From Balneolaceae bacterium (GTDB lineage: Bacteria; Bacteroidota; Rhodothermia; Balneolales; Balneolaceae): a stretch of 9,315 bases of DNA. The notes beneath the pieces are model-generated. The model worked only from the letters and a program-made list of their open reading frames with translations, was not told where the DNA came from and made no database searches. The stretch is taken from NCBI GenBank assembly GCA_007129085.1, contig SKWF01000293.1:1-9315 (forward strand), read 5' to 3'. The translations under genes were made by a program, and so were the position numbers. This document shows positions 1-7,163 of the stretch, one piece after another. Numbering within the stretch: the first letter of the stretch is position 1; every line of letters begins with the position of its first letter.

Positions 1-2275
1 GACCGTTCATCCACTCAATCACCGATGGTGATGGACCCTGTACCGAACCACCACCCACAACCCTCCGCATGGCATCGCAAAATTTTTCGGCTACTTTCTG
101 AACGTTACTCCACGACGAATGCTTAAACTGAAACACCACCATCCTCGAAAACGGCGGATATTGCAGCATATGCCGATCCCGCAACTCCTGCCTCGAAAAT
201 GATTTAAAATCGTGCGTTCGCGCATGTTTTATGGCGGGGTGATCCGGTTTCCAGGTTTGCACATACACCACTCCCGGCTTTTCGGCACGGCCGGCACGGC
301 CAGCCACTTGGCTCAACAGCTGGTACATCCGCTCACCCGATCGAAACGACGGAAACGCCAGCTCCGTATCGGCATTGATTACGCCCACAACCGTCACATT
401 TGGAAAATCGAGGCCTTTCGCCACAATTTGGGTTCCCACCAAAATATCGGCACCGCCGTTCAGAAATTGGTTATAAATTTTTTGGTGACCATGCTTGCCT
501 GATGTCGTATCCCGATCCATCCGCAGCACCCGCGCATCGGGGAAAAGCTCCTGCACCTCTTCCTCCACCTGCTGAGTGCCACTCCCCTTTTTATTCAGAT
601 TTTTCGACCCGCACTCCTCGCACTCCGTATCGGCACGGCGCGAATACCCGCTGTAGTGGCAGAGCAGAATATTCCGCTTTTTATGATAGGTCAGACTGGT
701 CGAGCTCTCCGGACTTTGCGGAATATGGCCGCAATCCTCACACTGCAGGTACGATGCAAAACCGCGCCGGTTAAACAGCAGAATTACCTGTTCTTCCCTC
801 TCCAGCGCCTTTTCAACTTCACCAAAAAGCTCCACCGTTAACGGCCCACGCATGGCCGATTTGTACTCCAGCATATTCAAGGTTTTCACCTCCGGCATAC
901 TTCCTGTCGGTCGTAGTGGCAGATGCAGCAACCCGTGTTTCTCCTCCTTCACCGCCTGCACGGAAACCATGCCCGGCGTAGCCGATCCCATCACAACCAC
1001 AGCATCTTCCATATTGGCGCGCATAATGGCCACATCCCGCGCATTATATCTCGGGGCGGGATCGTACTGCTTATACGAGGTATCGTGCTCCTCATCCACC
1101 ACAATCAACCCGGGGTTATGTACCGGGGCAAACACTGCTGATCTCGGCCCAATTGCAATTCGCCTCTCCCCAGATTTCAGGCTCTGCCATGCTTCAAACC
1201 GCTCCCGTTCACTCAATCGGCTGTGCAACACCGCAATTTCATCTCCGAAAATCTGGTAAAACCGCTGCACCGTCTGTGGCGTTAATGCAATTTCCGGCAC
1301 CAGCACCAATCCACCCCGCCCCATCTCCAGGGCGTGCTTCAGCGCATGAATATACACCTCTGTTTTGCCCGACCCCGTTACCCCATACAGCAGATAGCTT
1401 TTAAACTTCTCCGCGTCCAGCGAGGCCTTCAGCTCTTGAAACGCACTCTCCTGCTGTTCAGAAAGGGTTTTAATCTCTTCGGGTTGATGAACGCCGTGAT
1501 CCATTTTTTTAGCCTTCACCGGCAGATCAACCGATTCAATCCACCCCTCCTCCTCAATTCTATTCAGTGTATAGGGTGTAAAAAGCTCATCTGTCAGCAG
1601 ATCCTGATGCGTCTTCGGAAGTTCCATTACCGACAATTTCTTAAACGCCTGCACCCACTTTTTAGAGCGGTCCGACTCCTCCAAATTTTCAAACACCACT
1701 TCCGGATCAACGCCATCAGCCAGCGTCCAATGCTTTACTTTTTTATAGTCTACATTCTGCCGCGGCTGCTCCCAAACCTGAACCCAGCCCTGCTTAATGG
1801 CGCGCTTTAATCGTCCCTTATCTTTACCGTCTCTCCACCGCTTTTGCGCCTCCTTCAGCGTCATATCCTTCTCCTCGATATCCTCGAGAAGCTCCAGATC
1901 CTCATCCGAAAGTTTTCCTTTAAACCCCGGCTTTATCCGCAGCCGTTTTTCCGATGAAAAGTTCAGCCCCACCGGCAGTGCTGACTGAATCGCTTCTCCC
2001 CAACTGCAGTAATAAAAACGGTGAATCCACTCGGTAAGCTGCAGCATCGTCTCACTCATCACCGGCTCCTCATCCAGAATTCTCTCTACCGGTTTCGTCT
2101 TAAACGTCGGCCTGTTGCTGTGCACGCGTACACACATTCCAATGGCATATTCATTGCGCAGCGGCACCCAAACTCTCATTCCCGGTTTGATGTCAGCCTG
2201 TGGCCCGGCCTCGTAGGTAAACAGACGGCGCACTGCGGTTGGAAATGCAATATCTACATATTGGGGTGATTTCAT
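1..2275 (-). CDS. priA: Primosomal protein N' (PriA replication-restart helicase), 3' end off the window
   Basis: PriA recognises stalled or repaired forks and reloads the replicative helicase, using a superfamily 2 3'-5' DNA helicase. I translated the minus strand: an open frame of 758 residues starts at the ATG at 2275 (first ATG after an in-frame TAG at 2288-2290) and continues past base 1, so perhaps 60-80 C-terminal residues are missing. The N-terminus (MKSPQYVDIAFPTAVRRLFTY) fits the 3'-DNA-binding domain. Visible motifs are Walker A GVTGSGKT (298-305), DEEH (394-397), GSATPG (430-435) and QVAGRAGR (656-663). The zinc region starts with C512-x2-C515 and ends with C552-x2-C555, but the second site between them reads S521, S524, C539, S542 where the family has four cysteines. 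No strong Shine-Dalgarno sequence is seen. The receptor gene lies 73 bases upstream on the same strand. Identification is secure; function of the altered zinc site is unknown. Confidence 0.97.
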   Translation of the reverse strand, partial: MKSPQYVDIAFPTAVRRLFTYEAGPQADIKPGMRVWVPLRNEYAIGMCVRVHSNRPTFKTKPVERILDEEPVMSETMLQLTEWIHRFYYCSWGEAIQSALPVGLNFSSEKRLRIKPGFKGKLSDEDLELLEDIEEKDMTLKEAQKRWRDGKDKGRLKRAIKQGWVQVWEQPRQNVDYKKVKHWTLADGVDPEVVFENLEESDRSKKWVQAFKKLSVMELPKTHQDLLTDELFTPYTLNRIEEEGWIESVDLPVKAKKMDHGVHQPEEIKTLSEQQESAFQELKASLDAEKFKSYLLYGVTGSGKTEVYIHALKHALEMGRGGLVLVPEIALTPQTVQRFYQIFGDEIAVLHSRLSERERFEAWQSLKSGERRIAIGPRSAVFAPVHNPGLIVVDEEHDTSYKQYDPAPRYNARDVAIMRANMEDAVVVMGSATPGMVSVQAVKEEKHGLLHLPLRPTGSMPEVKTLNMLEYKSAMRGPLTVELFGEVEKALEREEQVILLFNRRGFASYLQCEDCGHIPQSPESSTSLTYHKKRNILLCHYSGYSRRADTECEECGSKNLNKKGSGTQQVEEEVQELFPDARVLRMDRDTTSGKHGHQKIYNQFLNGGADILVGTQIVAKGLDFPNVTVVGVINADTELAFPSFRSGERMYQLLSQVAGRAGRAEKPGVVYVQTWKPDHPAIKHARTHDFKSFSRQELRDRHMLQYPPFSRMVVFQFKHSSWSNVQKVAEKFCDAMRRVVGGGSVQGPSPSVIEWMNG

Positions 2276-2317
2276 ATGGTGCCAAAGCTATGAAATCTGC
2301 CGGGCAAAAGGGAAGTT

Positions 2318-2325
2318 CAAAGTCA
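2318..2325 (-). promoter_or_regulatory. Possible -7 element for priA (weak)
   Basis: On the minus strand this reads TGACTTTG, a 7-of-8 match to the Bacteroidota -7 consensus TAnnTTTG, about 43 bases before the priA start codon and inside the 73-base gap after the receptor gene. No TTTG at the usual -33 spacing was found (the nearest is too close), so this may be chance. If real, priA can be transcribed independently of the receptor. I see no convincing terminator hairpin in this gap. Confidence 0.25.
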
Positions 2326-2348
2326 CTCAATTTTAACAGCAAAAAATA

Positions 2349-4703
2349 TTAGCCATCAGCCTGTCCAAATCGATAGACAAAATTCAGCCGTACAGAACGA
2401 GTTCTCCATCTGCGCTCGCTTTCGGAATAGAATCCGGGTTCATCAATAATAGTGGTACGTCCGCGTGTGTTAAACAGATCACGGACACTTAACGAGAGCG
2501 TGGCTCTGTCATTCAACAGATTTTTGGAGATGCCGGAGTTCATGGAATAACTCGAAGATCGCCGACCCTGTGTATTTTCTCGGGGGCCACTATAGAAAAA
2601 TGATGATTGCAGATTCAGCCCATCCACAACTTCCCACTGGGCTCTGATCCGGCCAAATGTGGATTGGGATGATCGCTGTATCTCTTCATTTTGCAACGTC
2701 CCTTCGGTATCAGAAAAATAGTGGTTCAGACTGGTTCTTATCCGCAGCGATTCGCCAAACGTTTGACTCGCTGCAATTTCAGCTCCCCATCGCTCCTGTG
2801 TTGAAAGGTTGATGGGAAATCTTCGGGTTACTCCCTCATCATCCGCTTCCGTAACCCGCTCAGTTACACCTGTTCTGTATTGATGATATACCGAGGTACT
2901 AACTGATCCCGATTCCCAAAATCGAAGATAGCTTAGTTCGTAAGAATTGGAGTAGACGGGATTGAGCGCCGGATTACCGGTAAAAATATTCCTGGAATCA
3001 CGATAGTTAGAAAACGGTCGTACATTTCGAAACCGAGGCCTACTTAACCGTCGGCTATAGCTCGCTTGAATAGAGTTCTCATCATTAAACTCATAGCCCA
3101 CAAACAGGCTTGGAAACAGGTTTGTAAAATTTCTGTCGGTTTCCTCGCCACCTTCAAGTGCCGTTTGAATAACCGTCTGTTCAGCACGAAGACCTCCCTG
3201 AACAGAAAAGTCACCGATATTTGTAGATGCAATTCCATAGAGAGCATTTATATTTTCATAATAATCGAACTGAGCAGTAAACTCCGGTAGTACTTGCCAA
3301 TTTCCATCCACATAATCTTCGGCCATATAATCCTGATCTACCCATCGGAATGACGATCTGGCCCCCGCCTCAATCTCCACAGATTCACCCAACGGGTGCA
3401 CATAATCTGCACTAAACTGCAGATCTGTTCGATTTCGGTCATTATCAATCCGCTGCTGACCCACGAGAAAGTTATCTGTACGGTTCTCCTCAAAAATAAA
3501 GTTATCCTGCTGGCGCGGGTTATAATCTACTTTTGCATCAATCTGTAGAGAGCGGTTTTCATCTTCAAACTCTTTGTCGTACGCCAGCTCAAACTCCATA
3601 TCCATTCGGCTTTGTTGTTCATCATCCTCTCTAAACACTTCCTGAACCGATGAGCCATCAAATGTCATATCGCTGTAGAAAGTCTCCGTAATATTGTCTC
3701 GTCCTCGAACTCTAAAATAGGCAGATGGCGTAAGCGTCTGTGTTTCACCAATAAAAATTTCAGCTCCAACACGAACATTCCCCCTTAATTCGGTGCGTAA
3801 CCGATCTTGGTTTTGGCGATAGCTGTAGGCCGTGTCAGGAGATTGAAACTGCTGAAATCGATTCTCTTCAGCGGGGCGGTCCCGATAGCGGAATCCTACA
3901 TTTGCAAACCAGTTTATATTATTAGACAAAAAGTTAACGTTCGAAGAGACTCGGTTATCGCCCGGAATTCCGGTACGGCCAATTACAGAGCCGTTAAAAC
4001 CTGCAATACGATTTCGTTTTAAAATGATATTTATGACACCGGCATCTCCTTCGGCATCATAGCGCGCTGAAGGATTTGTAATAACTTCAATGCGCTCGAT
4101 ACTTTCGGCCGGAATTGCCGCCAGGGCATCAGTGCCGTCACTGACCAGAGCAGATGATCTGCCATTGATTAATACACGTACATTTTCGCTTCCCCGCAGG
4201 CTTAGATTGCCATCAAAATCAGTTTCAACAGATGGAATATTATCAAACAGATCCAGTGCCGTTCCGCCAAAAGCGTCCAGATCGTCATCAGTCCGATAGG
4301 TTCTGCGATCGAAATTCATCTCCATCTGTGGCGCCCGCGATTCTACAACAACCTCATCTAAATCAGCAGTTGATGAGGTTAGTTCTACATCGCCCAGATT
4401 CAAATTCTCTCCTTCTCCAAGTGAAATCTCCTGCTCGTAGTCTTCATAGGAGACATAGCTAATTCTGATTTCGTAATCGCCCGGATCAACAGGAAGTAAA
4501 AAATATCCGGTTTCATCCGTAACAACACCACTTAGCGGTTCAACGCTATTCGGCTCAAAAATTGCCACAGTAGCTGAAGCAATCGGTTCTCCTTGTTGAT
4601 TAACAACTTTCCCCTCTACAAATGTGTCGGATTGAAAAGCCTCTGCAATAGAGAAACTAAATAGCAGTATAAAAACAGATAGTACTGTAGATCTTATTGT
4701 CAT
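2349..4703 (-). CDS. TonB-dependent outer-membrane receptor, OMP_b-brl_3 type with N-terminal carboxypeptidase-regulatory-like domain
   Basis: This 784-residue protein is predicted to be an energised outer-membrane uptake channel; the substrate cannot be read from the sequence. Residues 1-22 form a signal peptide with a hydrophobic core (VFILLFSFSIAEA). Residues 28-108 are a CarboxypepD_reg-like beta-sandwich (EGKVVNQQGEPIASATV, then TDETGYFLLPVDPGDYEIRI). Residues 115-230 are the TonB plug, with LSLRGSENVRVLINGR, an AIPAESIERIEVITNPSARYD-type stretch and GDAGVINIILKR. The rest is the barrel, with the family hallmarks NLFPSLFVGYEF (527-539), SYSRRLSRPRF (548-558) and FTGNPALNPVYSNSYELSY (574-592). 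The protein ends YRFGQADG, so the last strand is followed by a short polar tail rather than ending on an aromatic residue. No susD, ABC, siderophore or peptidase partner adjoins it. Start ATG is preceded by an AT-rich leader without Shine-Dalgarno sequence, normal for the phylum. The family call is firm; the ligand is not assigned. Confidence 0.93.
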   Translation of the reverse strand: MTIRSTVLSVFILLFSFSIAEAFQSDTFVEGKVVNQQGEPIASATVAIFEPNSVEPLSGVVTDETGYFLLPVDPGDYEIRISYVSYEDYEQEISLGEGENLNLGDVELTSSTADLDEVVVESRAPQMEMNFDRRTYRTDDDLDAFGGTALDLFDNIPSVETDFDGNLSLRGSENVRVLINGRSSALVSDGTDALAAIPAESIERIEVITNPSARYDAEGDAGVINIILKRNRIAGFNGSVIGRTGIPGDNRVSSNVNFLSNNINWFANVGFRYRDRPAEENRFQQFQSPDTAYSYRQNQDRLRTELRGNVRVGAEIFIGETQTLTPSAYFRVRGRDNITETFYSDMTFDGSSVQEVFREDDEQQSRMDMEFELAYDKEFEDENRSLQIDAKVDYNPRQQDNFIFEENRTDNFLVGQQRIDNDRNRTDLQFSADYVHPLGESVEIEAGARSSFRWVDQDYMAEDYVDGNWQVLPEFTAQFDYYENINALYGIASTNIGDFSVQGGLRAEQTVIQTALEGGEETDRNFTNLFPSLFVGYEFNDENSIQASYSRRLSRPRFRNVRPFSNYRDSRNIFTGNPALNPVYSNSYELSYLRFWESGSVSTSVYHQYRTGVTERVTEADDEGVTRRFPINLSTQERWGAEIAASQTFGESLRIRTSLNHYFSDTEGTLQNEEIQRSSQSTFGRIRAQWEVVDGLNLQSSFFYSGPRENTQGRRSSSYSMNSGISKNLLNDRATLSLSVRDLFNTRGRTTIIDEPGFYSESERRWRTRSVRLNFVYRFGQADG

Positions 4704-4752
4704 AGCTAAATACTGAGAATTCTTATTTAAATATCAGCAGTAGAGTAACAAC

Positions 4753-4762
4753 ACAGATCTGT
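4753..4762. promoter_or_regulatory. 10-bp perfect palindrome upstream of the receptor
   Basis: The sequence ACAGATCTGT is its own reverse complement and lies 50 bases before the receptor start codon, inside the 237-base gap (4704-4940) shared by the divergent receptor and tRNA genes. Its position would suit an operator for a dimeric regulator of the receptor, but a single short palindrome in AT-rich DNA can arise by chance. No exact TAnnTTTG element for the receptor was found on the minus strand of this gap. The rest of the gap is AT-rich with no coding signal that I can see. Confidence 0.2.
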
Positions 4763-4918
4763 TATCGTTTCCGCTTTTACATGATTAAACACTATAAAAC
4801 ATATAAAAACAGTTCGAATTTGATGTAGGTCAAGGGATTAAAAAATCTCAGTTCAATTCGGAATAGGAGTATTTTATCTCTCGATATAAAAGTGATATGA
4901 ACTTATTTGAATAGATTT

Positions 4919-4926
4919 TATCTTTG
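4919..4926 (+). promoter_or_regulatory. Bacteroidota-type -7 promoter element of the tRNA gene
   Basis: TATCTTTG is an exact match to the TAnnTTTG -7 element used by the primary sigma factor of Bacteroidota. It ends 14 bases before the mature tRNA 5' end, which would give a leader of roughly 8-10 bases. No clear -33 TTTG is present at the expected 19-21 base spacing; the surrounding DNA is strongly AT-rich. This element also supports the taxonomic placement. Confidence 0.65.
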
Positions 4927-4940
4927 AAAACTTAAGACAA

Positions 4941-5012
4941 GCCGGAGTAGCTCAGGGGTAGAGCAATTCTCTCGTAAAGAATAGGTCGTCGGTTCAATTC
5001 CGATCTCCGGCT
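4941..5012 (+). tRNA. tRNA-Thr (anticodon CGT)
   Basis: A full cloverleaf of 72 bases folds by eye. The acceptor stem GCCGGAG pairs with CTCCGGC (5005-5011) in seven Watson-Crick pairs. The D arm is GCTC-AGGGGTA-GAGC. The anticodon stem ATTCT/AGAAT (4966-4970, 4978-4982) is perfect and its loop CTCGTAA puts CGT at 4973-4975, reading ACG threonine codons. The variable loop is five bases, and the T arm is GTCGG-TTCAATT-CCGAT with one G-U pair. Threonine identity is supported by G1-C72, C2-G71 and anticodon G35-U36. The discriminator base is U (5012), and CCA is not encoded, so it must be added enzymatically. It is the only plus-strand gene in the window and ends 15 bases before the stop of the convergent kinase gene. 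Confidence 0.97.
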
Positions 5013-5027
5013 CACAAAATTACCATT

Positions 5028-6989
5028 CTATCCCATTGAAGAACTGCTCTTCTCAATAATTTCGCCCTCTTGAATTCCATCACCGGCTGCGGGAAATTCT
5101 ACATTAAATTCTGCTCCCTCTCCATAGGTGCTTTCACAGCTTACTTCTCCACCCATGGATGTAACCAATTTTTTAACAATGTAGAGTCCCAAACCGGTAG
5201 ATGTTTCATTGCCTGTGGGGGATGAAGATAGTGAGCTAAATCTCTTAAACAATTTCTGCTGATCTTCATCTGTCAATCCCGGACCCTCATCTTTTATTGA
5301 TATACGCACTGTATCTCCCATTTTTTTTGAACGAATCCACACTTTGCTTTTTGGTGGCGAGTATTTGATGGCATTTGAAAGAATGTTATCAAAAACTCGA
5401 ATCATTGTGGAAGAATCACAAGTGATGGGAACTTCATCATTTTCGAGTTGTGGAATGAGCTCAATCATTTTTACTTCAGCGGTTTTTTCAAAATGTTTGA
5501 TCGATTTCTGAATCAGATCATTTACATCCAGCTCCTCTAACTGCAGCTCAACACCGCCATTTTCCACTGAGTGTATATCGAGCATGTTATTTACGAGATT
5601 CAACATGCGATCAGTAGAAATCTGAATAAGTTCAGAATACTCCTCGATGTTCTCTCTATTCGGCTCTTTTTCACTTTTCAGGAGGGTTGTAGCCGTTAAT
5701 ATAACTGACAGTGGATTTCGTAAATCATGCGCCGCTACGCTTATAAAGTCATCCTTATCACTGTTGAGTTCGGCAAGCTCCACGTTTTTTTCATCGAGCA
5801 GACGATTGGCCTTTTTCTTTTGGCGAAATCCAAAATATAGTATTCCACTAAGCAGAACCAACAACCCCAAAACCGTAAACATGAAATTGCGAAGAGTCTC
5901 CTGCTCCGAAATTCGTGCTTCATTCAGGGCAATTTGCTGATCCCGCTGCTCCACATCAAACTGCACCTGCATTTCATTTAATTGATTTGCGCGCTGTAAG
6001 TTGCTTAGTGTATCACTCATCTGCTTGTAAAGCTCAAAATGGTTGAGTGCTGACTCATAATCTTCCAACGCTTTATAAATACCGGCAATTAACTCATGTG
6101 CATCACTAATTCGCTCTCTATTATTTTCTCTTTTTGCTAATTCCAGACTTCTGAAACCGTACTCCAGAGCCCGGTCATAATCTCCAAGATCATCATAAAG
6201 CTGGCCGGTAAACAGATTTGCCGTAATTTGGTGTACGGTGTATCCTTCTCGTTCGAAATATCCGTCTGCCCGCTGCAGATAATCTAACGCCTTATCCATC
6301 TCTCCTCTGTTTCGATGGGTATTACCAATATTTAAAAGAGCTATGGTATGTATAACGCTATCTTGTGCAACCTCAAGCGATAAATTTTTTGCCTCATGAA
6401 AATATTTAAGAGCAGAATCGTAGTTACCACTGCGACGTTTAATCACCCCAAGATTATTAATTGAGATATAAGCTTGTTCATATTCACCCATCTCTCTTCG
6501 AATTTCAATACTCTCCTCAAGGTAATCGGCTGCTCGGTTATACTGTTCTTGCTCAAGATGTACTAAAGCCTTGTTATTGGTAATACCGGCCATTCCGTCT
6601 TTATTGCCAAGCTCGGTCTCAATTTCGAGCCCAATGAGGTAGTGCTCCAGTGCGTGTTCATAATCCCCAAAATCGAGGTACTTATTACCCACCAAATTAT
6701 GTGCTTCGGCTTCACCCTCTCTGTAACCTAGTTTTTCCGCTATTGCCAAAGCTTCAACCCCGGCGGAGAATGACATTCGCGAATCGCGCTCTCTCATTTC
6801 ATTTCCGATCGCCAACAGGCTATCCACCCCGGCTCGTGTTTCCGGAACGCCGGTAAAAGCTCCTAAATTTTCATCGTACGCAATTTCAGATATCACCTCG
6901 GATTGTTGATATCCGAAAGAAGTGGGAGGACTTATTACTTCTACCCCTACAAATAGAAGTATAAATCCAAAAAGTAGCTTTTTGCTCAT
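5028..6989 (-). CDS. TPR-repeat sensor histidine kinase, membrane-bound, non-hybrid
   Basis: This 653-residue protein is a two-component sensor kinase. Residues 1-26 form a signal peptide or first membrane anchor. About six TPR units follow (roughly 95-128, 133-168, 173-207, 213-248, 254-289, 294-328), with a degenerate one near 54-88. A coiled-coil stretch (330-367) leads to a transmembrane helix (369-387) and another helix into the kinase. The HisKA H-box is AAHDLRNPL with phospho-acceptor H421. The ATPase domain has its N-box DNILSNAIKYS (N535, N539, K542), G1 box DEGPG (567-571) and G2 box GLGLYIV (599-605). All key residues are present, so it should be active. The topology implies periplasmic TPRs sensing a protein or peptide partner and cytoplasmic phosphotransfer. 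There is no fused receiver domain and no response-regulator gene in view, so it is an orphan here. It converges with tRNA-Thr and is separated by 174 bases from the upstream DUF885 gene. Confidence 0.95.
   Translation of the reverse strand: MSKKLLFGFILLFVGVEVISPPTSFGYQQSEVISEIAYDENLGAFTGVPETRAGVDSLLAIGNEMRERDSRMSFSAGVEALAIAEKLGYREGEAEAHNLVGNKYLDFGDYEHALEHYLIGLEIETELGNKDGMAGITNNKALVHLEQEQYNRAADYLEESIEIRREMGEYEQAYISINNLGVIKRRSGNYDSALKYFHEAKNLSLEVAQDSVIHTIALLNIGNTHRNRGEMDKALDYLQRADGYFEREGYTVHQITANLFTGQLYDDLGDYDRALEYGFRSLELAKRENNRERISDAHELIAGIYKALEDYESALNHFELYKQMSDTLSNLQRANQLNEMQVQFDVEQRDQQIALNEARISEQETLRNFMFTVLGLLVLLSGILYFGFRQKKKANRLLDEKNVELAELNSDKDDFISVAAHDLRNPLSVILTATTLLKSEKEPNRENIEEYSELIQISTDRMLNLVNNMLDIHSVENGGVELQLEELDVNDLIQKSIKHFEKTAEVKMIELIPQLENDEVPITCDSSTMIRVFDNILSNAIKYSPPKSKVWIRSKKMGDTVRISIKDEGPGLTDEDQQKLFKRFSSLSSSPTGNETSTGLGLYIVKKLVTSMGGEVSCESTYGEGAEFNVEFPAAGDGIQEGEIIEKSSSSMG
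5035..5057 (+). terminator. Possible stem-loop terminator after tRNA-Thr
   Basis: On the plus strand, ATTGAAGA (5035-5042) can pair with TCTT (5048-5051) and CAAT (5054-5057) around the loop ACTGC, with a two-base bulge. A short AT-rich tract follows rather than a true U-run. It lies about 22 bases past the tRNA end, inside the last codons of the convergent kinase gene, so any terminator here must be shared with coding sequence. The fold is modest and could be chance. Confidence 0.25.
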
Positions 6990-7043
6990 ATAAAGTTGAG
7001 CTCTATTTACATGCTAATTTATAAATGGCTTTAATTTTAACCA

Positions 7044-7076
7044 CGTTTATTTGATTGAATATAGTATAAATAAACG
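7044..7076. repeat. 9-bp perfect inverted repeat upstream of the sensor kinase
   Basis: CGTTTATTT (7044-7052) and AAATAAACG (7068-7076) are exact reverse complements separated by 15 AT-rich bases. The repeat lies 55-87 bases upstream of the kinase ATG, in the 174-base gap after the DUF885 stop. Both arms are AT-rich, so it is a candidate operator or a weak hairpin between the two genes. Minus-strand TATA-like sequence lies between the arms, which would put a bound regulator over a promoter, but I found no exact TAnnTTTG element. The rest of the gap has no coding signal. Confidence 0.35.
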
Positions 7077-7163
7077 GCTTTCCATCATCCACATCACATT
7101 TCGGCACAAGGGATTACAAATTTTTATATCACACTTTCGTACAACTTATTATAAATTTTATAC

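Noticed and set aside
650..715. Frameshift or pseudogene explanation for the missing PriA cysteines
   Set aside because: The frame is continuous, flanking residues match the family, spacing of the remaining cysteines is exact, and all helicase motifs are intact, so the changes are substitutions.
212..2269. A chain of plus-strand open frames of 61-158 codons across the first 2.3 kb
   Set aside because: They are antisense shadows of the continuous priA frame on the minus strand, which has full family motifs; none of the plus-strand translations shows a recognisable domain.
3044..4462. Short open frames on both strands inside the receptor gene
   Set aside because: All overlap the intact 784-residue receptor frame, have low-complexity or arginine/serine-rich translations and no domain signal.
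4811..4866. Two similar tracts starting CAGTTC near 4810 and 4850, suggesting a repeat
   Set aside because: Similarity is confined to about six to ten AT-rich bases with mismatches; too weak to call a repeat or binding site pair.
4941..5012. The tRNA as an integration site for a mobile element
   Set aside because: No integrase, no duplicated tRNA 3' end and no phage-like genes are seen in the window.
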